From the NCBI GenBank assembly GCA_024699605.1, contig JAILPJ010000044.1, positions 1 through 47,245 on the forward strand: a DNA stretch of 47,245 nt, written 5' to 3'. Made by a program: the position numbers and the translations under genes. Shown piece by piece: positions 42,726-47,245 of this stretch; position 1 is the stretch's first letter; each line of letters begins with the position of its first letter. The stretch is from Desulfovibrio sp. GTDB taxonomy: Bacteria > Desulfobacterota > Desulfovibrionia > Desulfovibrionales > Desulfovibrionaceae. Below the pieces are notes generated by a model. That model was not told the origin of the DNA, did not search any database, and was given only the letters and a program-made list of their open reading frames with translations.

Positions 42726-44180
42726 TTAGGCGGATTCCTTCTTCATGCCTTCATCTTCCGCAACATGGACCTTGGGTCCAAAAATCATGAAGCAGACAAA
42801 AGCCGCTATAGCGACGGCAATACCAATGATATTGGCTGTCTCAATGGGAATGCCAAATCCCAGCTTCGGGCTGTAGCAGATAAAGGTGGTGCAGACAGCG
42901 GTCATGAAAACCGCGGGCACAGTGCAGATCCAGTGGAAACGTCCATGACTGGCCAGATAGACGGCTCCGGCCCAAAGCACAATGCTGGCCAGAGACTGGT
43001 TGGACCAGCCAAAATAGTTCCAAATGGTATCAAAACCGACCTGGCAGAGCACCAGACCTACGGCAAAAATCGGAACGGCCAGAAGCAGACGAGCCGGAAT
43101 GGGACGCTGCGAATAGTTGAAGACTTCCGCAATGGTCAGACGGGCCGCACGGAAGGCGGTGTCACCACTGGTCACGGGCAGGGCCACCACGCCCAGGATA
43201 GCCAAAAGGCCACCAAAACCGCCCATCAGGGCAATGGCGGAATCGTGCACGACCGTAGCCGGACCACCGCTGGCCAGGGCCTGAGCCAGAGCGTCTGGAC
43301 CATGATAGAAGGACATGCCAACCGTAGCCCAGACCAGACCAATGAAGCCCTCGGCAATCATACCGCCGTAGAAAACGGACTTGCCATACTTTTCATTGCT
43401 CAGGCAGCGGGCCATCAACGGCGACTGCGTGGAATGGAAACCGGAAAGGGCGCCACAGGCAATGGTGATAAAGACCAGAGGATAGAGGGGCAATCCCTTA
43501 GGATGTTGATTGGTCCATTCGGCGGAATTGTAAAAAACGACATCCGGTGAGGCAAACATCATGATGGTCATACCAAAGGCCATGATCAAGAGAACGGCAC
43601 CAAAAATGGGATAGAGCCGACCAATGATCTTGTCGATGGGCATGATGGTCGCGATGAAATAGTAGGCGAAAATAATACCCAGCCAGACATTGAAGGTCAT
43701 GGCTTCAGGCGTCATTTTTGCCAAGAGACCAGCCGGAGCCTTGGCAAAGACCACGCCCACCAGCACAAGCAGTATCACGGCAAAAACACGCATAAGCTGT
43801 TTGGCCACATTACCCAGGGTATTGCCCACAATCACCGGCAAGTTACAGCCACCATAACGAATGGAGAGCATGCCTGACATATAGTCATGGACAGCACCGG
43901 CAAAAATGCTGCCGATGACAATCCAGACCAGAGCGGCTGGTCCATACAGCGCACCAAGGATCGGACCAAAGACAGGTCCGACACCAGCGATATTCAAAAG
44001 TTGTACAAGCCAGACTTTCCAGGTCGGCATGGAAACATAGTCCACGCCATCAGCTTTGGTAATAGCAGGCGTTGGACGTTTGTCATCAGCGCCAAAAACC
44101 TTGGCAACAAAGGTTCCGTAGATAAGATAGCCTACGATCAGCGCGGCTGTTGCCAGAAGAAAATACATTCCATTGGACAT
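42726..44180 (-). CDS. cstA: Carbon starvation protein CstA (pyruvate/peptide transporter family)
   Basis: The 484-residue membrane protein has more than ten hydrophobic helices. It carries CstA signatures: VDYVSMPTWKV, the GPILGALYGP segment, FAGAVHDYMSGMLSIRYGG and GFHSTQSPLMARC. E. coli relatives CstA and BtsT take up peptides or pyruvate. In a sulfate reducer, pyruvate uptake as electron donor and carbon source is plausible. This form is shorter than the E. coli proteins of about 700 residues. AAGGAG eight bases before the ATG at 44180 sets the start, inside a longer frame from 44243. The gene is transcribed alone, without the small YjiX partner. Confidence 0.93.
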   Translation of the reverse strand: MSNGMYFLLATAALIVGYLIYGTFVAKVFGADDKRPTPAITKADGVDYVSMPTWKVWLVQLLNIAGVGPVFGPILGALYGPAALVWIVIGSIFAGAVHDYMSGMLSIRYGGCNLPVIVGNTLGNVAKQLMRVFAVILLVLVGVVFAKAPAGLLAKMTPEAMTFNVWLGIIFAYYFIATIMPIDKIIGRLYPIFGAVLLIMAFGMTIMMFASPDVVFYNSAEWTNQHPKGLPLYPLVFITIACGALSGFHSTQSPLMARCLSNEKYGKSVFYGGMIAEGFIGLVWATVGMSFYHGPDALAQALASGGPATVVHDSAIALMGGFGGLLAILGVVALPVTSGDTAFRAARLTIAEVFNYSQRPIPARLLLAVPIFAVGLVLCQVGFDTIWNYFGWSNQSLASIVLWAGAVYLASHGRFHWICTVPAVFMTAVCTTFICYSPKLGFGIPIETANIIGIAVAIAAFVCFMIFGPKVHVAEDEGMKKESA

Positions 44181-44404
44181 GGCAATCACTCCTTGCTTGG
44201 AATTTGCTCTGAGTATGCTAACAACAAGAGCAACGCTTTTCAATCGTTTGCGCCAAAATTTTCTCTACAATCGGCATCTTGGGTACAAACACAGACCGTC
44301 AAGAGGCGGCTCTCTGTGGACAGGCTTGACCTTGCCTTTTGTCGTATCCTCAACTACCATTTTGCCCAGTAGAAGCCTTCAACCCGTTAACCAGATGGCG
44401 ATCA

Positions 44405-45721
44405 ATGATGCAAATCTTTGAGACAATACCTGACAATCTGAACATCACCTGCCTCGGAAAGACCTTCAACGTGGCTATTTGCAAATCTGCCAGAGCCAAG
44501 ACGCCTTCTGCCAGGATAATAGATGATAAACTGGAAATTGTGATCCCTTCGAACTTAGACATCCTGCAGTTTGAGGACGCAGTGCTTAACCTAACACACT
44601 GGCTTGAAGACAATATAGATAAAGTGCCCCCGATTCAGGCCGTTACTGCCAAACAGACCAAAACAAAGCCTGAGAAGCTTCCCGATTCTATCGACTATAC
44701 GTGTCAGGATGGCTCAAAGATCACCATTATCATCCGTAAAACTCAGCGCTTACGCCGCTGCAAGATCCGCTTGATCAACGATCAATGCGAGCTAAGAGTG
44801 CCCTCGAACTTGCCTCTCGAGGCTTTGAACAAGATCTTGCCCAATGTTTATACATGGATTGAGAGCAATATTCCCTATCTGAGGTTACAGGCTGAAATTC
44901 CAAGAACGCTCAACTATACCAGCAAAACAGGAAAAAACATCGTCATTGCCGTAGAACGCTCTAAACGCGCCCGCAATGTCCGGGTGAAACTGCAGAACAA
45001 TCAATTTATCCTTGTTCTGCCAAAGTCGACCGGCAAAGAAAAGCTCGACAAACTGCTTCCGGACATTTTCGCTTGGGTAGAAAAAAAGGCTCCGGAAGTC
45101 CATGAAGTGCAAAAAATGCACTCTTTGCCCAAGCTCGTCTCTATTCCCCTGCTCAACACAGACTTTCCCATCAACTATGTGCAAGAGTATCCCAAGGACC
45201 CATTGAACACGCTGGACTTTGATAGAAATTCCATCTTCAGTAGCGTGGTCAATGGACAGAAAAAAATTCTGGTCGTCAATTATCAGGATATGCTGACCTT
45301 TTATGGGGAACAACAGGACCTTTGGCTGCAGGTTATTGCCCTACAACGTTGGTGCTTGCTCTTGGCGAAAAAGCATTTGCCTATCGTACTCAACCGTGTG
45401 CTCAGTCAAAATCACTTTCAACAAGTGAATTGTAAAGTACACGATCAACGCATGCGCTGGGGCAGCTGCACAAAAAAAACCGGCCAGACTCCGACTATTT
45501 ATCTCAACTGGCGAGCCATTTTATTGTCAGAAGAACTGATCAGCCATCTCTGCTTGCATGAAGCCAGTCATATCATCTATATGAACCACTCCGCAGAATT
45601 CTACGACACCCTGGTCAATATGGATCCTGATACCCTCATGCACGAAAAAGGACTTGACGCGGCCTGGGATGAACTGCCCTGGTGGGCAACACATAAAAAG
45701 CAGCTCAACGCGTATCTTTGA
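44405..45721 (+). CDS. YgjP-like zinc metallopeptidase with three N-terminal repeats
   Basis: The C-terminal part (about 250-438) has the YgjP/DUF45 signature: RMRWGSCTKK followed by HEASH at 385-389 (zinc ligands H385, H389; E386) and MNHSAEFY, whose His should be the third ligand. Before it come three copies of a module of about 60 residues, at about 13-71, 95-157 and 168-230. Each has a basic patch (RSKRARNVRVKL, KTQRLRRCKIRL), a V(P)SNL-type strand and an end of (T/A)W(I/L/V)E. These resemble the small beta module that precedes the protease fold in ordinary YgjP, so it appears triplicated. Two ATGs at 44405 and 44408 are possible starts. The Shine-Dalgarno sequence is weak. The substrate is unknown. 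Confidence 0.85.
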   Translation: MMQIFETIPDNLNITCLGKTFNVAICKSARAKTPSARIIDDKLEIVIPSNLDILQFEDAVLNLTHWLEDNIDKVPPIQAVTAKQTKTKPEKLPDSIDYTCQDGSKITIIIRKTQRLRRCKIRLINDQCELRVPSNLPLEALNKILPNVYTWIESNIPYLRLQAEIPRTLNYTSKTGKNIVIAVERSKRARNVRVKLQNNQFILVLPKSTGKEKLDKLLPDIFAWVEKKAPEVHEVQKMHSLPKLVSIPLLNTDFPINYVQEYPKDPLNTLDFDRNSIFSSVVNGQKKILVVNYQDMLTFYGEQQDLWLQVIALQRWCLLLAKKHLPIVLNRVLSQNHFQQVNCKVHDQRMRWGSCTKKTGQTPTIYLNWRAILLSEELISHLCLHEASHIIYMNHSAEFYDTLVNMDPDTLMHEKGLDAAWDELPWWATHKKQLNAYL

Positions 45722-45759
45722 GGCAATGCTCCAACTCAGTCAAAAGAGCGAGGTTAACT

Positions 45760-47049
45760 ATGGCCATCTGGGAAAAGAATAAAGCCCTTCAGGAAATTCT
45801 CTACGCAGAGCTCCCAAGGCTTGCGCGAGAAGAGGGCATGGAACATGAACAAGTCTTTGCCTGTCTGGACTCAGGGACAATGGTGCTCTTGGGTAATCCG
45901 GCGCATCCTAAGCTGCAGGCGCTGCTTATCGGTCAGCCCGCCCGTATCAAAGTCAATGCCAATCTTGGTACCTCGCCGCTCAACAACTGCCCGCAAACGG
46001 AAATGGAAAAAGTCGCGGCGGCTCTGGCAGCAGGGACCGACACCATTATGGATCTCTCAACCGCAGGCGATCTCGACGCCATCAGAAAGCAAATGCTGGA
46101 ACATTGTCCATTGCCCGTGGGCACTGTACCGATCTACGCCGTTGGCAAAATTCTGATCGACTCCGAGCGTGACATAGCCGAAATGAAGGAAGATGAACTC
46201 TTTGATGAGATTGACAAACAGTGTCGACAGGGCGTGGATTTCATCACCGTGCACTGCGGACTCTCCAAACGCGGTGCCGAGCTGGCCCTTGAGGAAAAGA
46301 GAGTCTTAGGCATTGTCTCGCGTGGAGGCTCCATGCTGGCACGCTGGATGGTTGAAAACAACAAAGAAAATCCACTGCTCTCTGACTTCGACCGTCTGCT
46401 GGACATTGTCAAACCCTACAACGTGACCCTTTCTCTGGGAGATGGATTACGGCCTGGCGCTGGTGCCGACGCAGGAGATGCGGCGCAATGGGAAGAAGTC
46501 ATCAATCTTGGTCAGCTTGCCAAATATGCTCACAAACGCGGCGTACAGTGTATGATCGAAGGGCCCGGTCATATGCCGTTGAATCTTGTGCAAGGCCAGA
46601 TCGAAGGCATCAAGCGCCTCACCAATCATGCACCACTCTATGTGCTAGGACCACTTGTCTGCGATACAACGCCCGGCTACGACCATATCTCGGGAGCCAT
46701 TGGCGGAGCCATTGCTGTGAGCAGCGGTGCCGATTTTCTCTGCTACCTGACACCAGCGGAGCATCTCACACTGCCCGATCTGGAAGACGTACGAGCCGGT
46801 GTGATGGCCTCACGCGTGGCAGCACAGGCCGGTGAAATAGCCCTTGGCAGAGCCAGGGCCCTCAAAAAAGAAGCTGCCATGAATCGTGCACGCAAAAATC
46901 TCGACTGGGAAAACATGGCCAAGGTCGCCATAGATCCCGAACTGTTGCAGAAGCGTCGGCAAACTCACAAAAACGAAGAAGTTTGTGCCATGTGTGGGAA
47001 ATTCTGCTCTGTGAAAATGCTGCGTGACGTCAAAGTCAAGAAAAAGTAG
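45760..47049 (+). CDS. thiC: ThiC/BzaF-family radical SAM enzyme (phosphomethylpyrimidine synthase)
   Basis: The 429-residue enzyme is the short ThiC form. It contains KVNANLGTSP, the MDLSTAGD box, SRGGSMLARWM, LSLGDGLRPG, MIEGPGHMP and the C-terminal cluster motif CAMCGKFC with C409, C412 and C416. It converts aminoimidazole ribotide, giving HMP phosphate for thiamine if it is ThiC, or hydroxybenzimidazole for cobamides if it is the closely related BzaF. Sequence motifs read by eye do not separate the two, but ThiC is the more common case. No TPP or cobalamin riboswitch lies before it. It starts 38 bases after the metallopeptidase stop, with GAGG six bases before the ATG, so it may be co-transcribed with it. 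Confidence 0.88.
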   Translation: MAIWEKNKALQEILYAELPRLAREEGMEHEQVFACLDSGTMVLLGNPAHPKLQALLIGQPARIKVNANLGTSPLNNCPQTEMEKVAAALAAGTDTIMDLSTAGDLDAIRKQMLEHCPLPVGTVPIYAVGKILIDSERDIAEMKEDELFDEIDKQCRQGVDFITVHCGLSKRGAELALEEKRVLGIVSRGGSMLARWMVENNKENPLLSDFDRLLDIVKPYNVTLSLGDGLRPGAGADAGDAAQWEEVINLGQLAKYAHKRGVQCMIEGPGHMPLNLVQGQIEGIKRLTNHAPLYVLGPLVCDTTPGYDHISGAIGGAIAVSSGADFLCYLTPAEHLTLPDLEDVRAGVMASRVAAQAGEIALGRARALKKEAAMNRARKNLDWENMAKVAIDPELLQKRRQTHKNEEVCAMCGKFCSVKMLRDVKVKKK

Positions 47050-47058
47050 CGAAATACT

Positions 47059-47082
47059 CGCCCCGTGATGGGGCGTGATTTC
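47059..47082 (+). terminator. Weak terminator after thiC
   Basis: CGCCCC-GTGAT-GGGGCG is a 6-bp GC-only stem followed by TGATTTC. The T run is short, so efficiency is uncertain. Confidence 0.5.
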
Positions 47083-47087
47083 AACGC

Positions 47088-47116
47088 AAAAAAAAGCCCC
47101 TGAAAAACAGGGGCTT
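47088..47116 (-). terminator. Terminator of the rRNA operon
   Basis: AAGCCCCTG (47094-47102) and CAGGGGCTT (47108-47116) form a 9-bp stem. On the minus strand the hairpin runs into a stretch of eight Ts. It lies just after the 3' end of 5S rRNA. Confidence 0.93.
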
Positions 47117-47125
47117 AAAAAAAAT

Positions 47126-47237
47126 TTGGCAGCGACCTACTTTCCCACATGACGTTATGCAGTATCATCGGCGATGAAGAGCTTAACTGCCGAGTTCGGT
47201 ATGGGATCGGGTGTACCCTCTTCTCTATGGCTGCCAA
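47126..47237 (-). rRNA. rrf: 5S ribosomal RNA
   Basis: On the minus strand the gene starts near TTGGCAGCC and ends GGTCGCTGCCAA, so the two ends pair to form helix I. The diagnostic internal stretch CCCGATCCCATACCGAACTC is intact, as is the GGGAAAGTAGGTC toward the 3' side. The ends are accurate to one or two bases. It should be the last gene of an rRNA operon whose 23S and 16S genes lie beyond the right edge. Confidence 0.97.
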
Positions 47238-47245
47238 AAAATATG

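Noticed and set aside
45722..45759. TPP or cobalamin riboswitch before thiC
   Set aside because: Only 38 bases separate the genes, and the preceding coding sequence shows no THI-box or B12-box pattern.
1..47245. CRISPR array, prophage or integrase
   Set aside because: No regularly spaced direct repeats, phage structural genes or integrase motifs were seen. The only mobile-element trace is the decayed transposase.

Overview
The window is a chromosome segment from a sulfate-reducing bacterium of the Desulfovibrionaceae (Desulfobacterota). The main evidence is dsrA-dsrB-dsrD (13085-15856), which encodes dissimilatory sulfite reductase with all siroheme and ferredoxin cysteines present. A citrate-forming enzyme of the isopropylmalate/homocitrate-synthase family (Re-citrate synthase type) sits next to an aconitase-family hydratase, which fits the same group. 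Genus and species cannot be settled from the sequence alone.

Layout. 1-2258 is accessory and mostly AT-rich: tRNA-Phe, a small protein with three AT-hooks, and the wreck of a transposase. 2259-5681 (minus) holds a CHASE4-type GGDEF/EAL protein and a cell-wall amidase. 5874-8150 (minus) holds two paralogous 294-residue flagellins with long structured leaders. 8570-10552 (plus) is fba-gap (glycolysis/gluconeogenesis), followed by a solitary AAA-ATPase-like/PD-(D/E)XK protein. 12385-15856 (minus) is an AMMECR1 gene and, behind its own terminator, dsrABD. 16281-17273 (plus) is a small conserved protein and RlpA. 17379-21644 (minus) is RNB ribonuclease, plsY and thrC. 22014-26300 (plus) is the Re-citrate-synthase-like gene and the aconitase-family gene. 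26361-29068 holds a hypothetical gene and serS, convergent on a two-way terminator. 29328-31312 (plus) is a lipoprotein/TPR/small-protein operon that runs head-on into a minus operon of mutL, a membrane-anchored BMP-type binding protein and a hybrid histidine kinase (31297-36802). 37496-41015 (minus) is an FG-GAP protein with purD and purE. 41408-44180 has an RNA m5C methyltransferase and cstA. 44405-47049 has a YgjP-like metallopeptidase with three extra N-terminal repeats and a ThiC/BzaF-family radical SAM gene. The right edge carries 5S rRNA on the minus strand, so an rRNA operon lies just beyond.

Most striking observations. (1) The Re-citrate-synthase-like gene and the aconitase gene are each preceded by the same RNA element: a GGAGG/CCUCC hairpin whose loop CAGCGU pairs with a downstream (A/U)-(C/U)-GCUG just before the start codon, with a variable hairpin between. 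It is a candidate undescribed metabolite-sensing or translational pseudoknot for carbon flow toward glutamate. (2) Both flagellin leaders share a duplicated structured RNA with GGA-loop hairpins of the CsrA type, one carrying the Shine-Dalgarno sequence, yet they are read from different promoters (sigma-54 for one, sigma-28 for the other). (3) The Re-citrate-synthase-like enzyme carries a cytoplasmic C-terminal Cache/PDC sensor domain. (4) The YgjP-like peptidase has a triplicated N-terminal module. No tool was run. Function calls rest on motifs read by eye and knowledge of the families.
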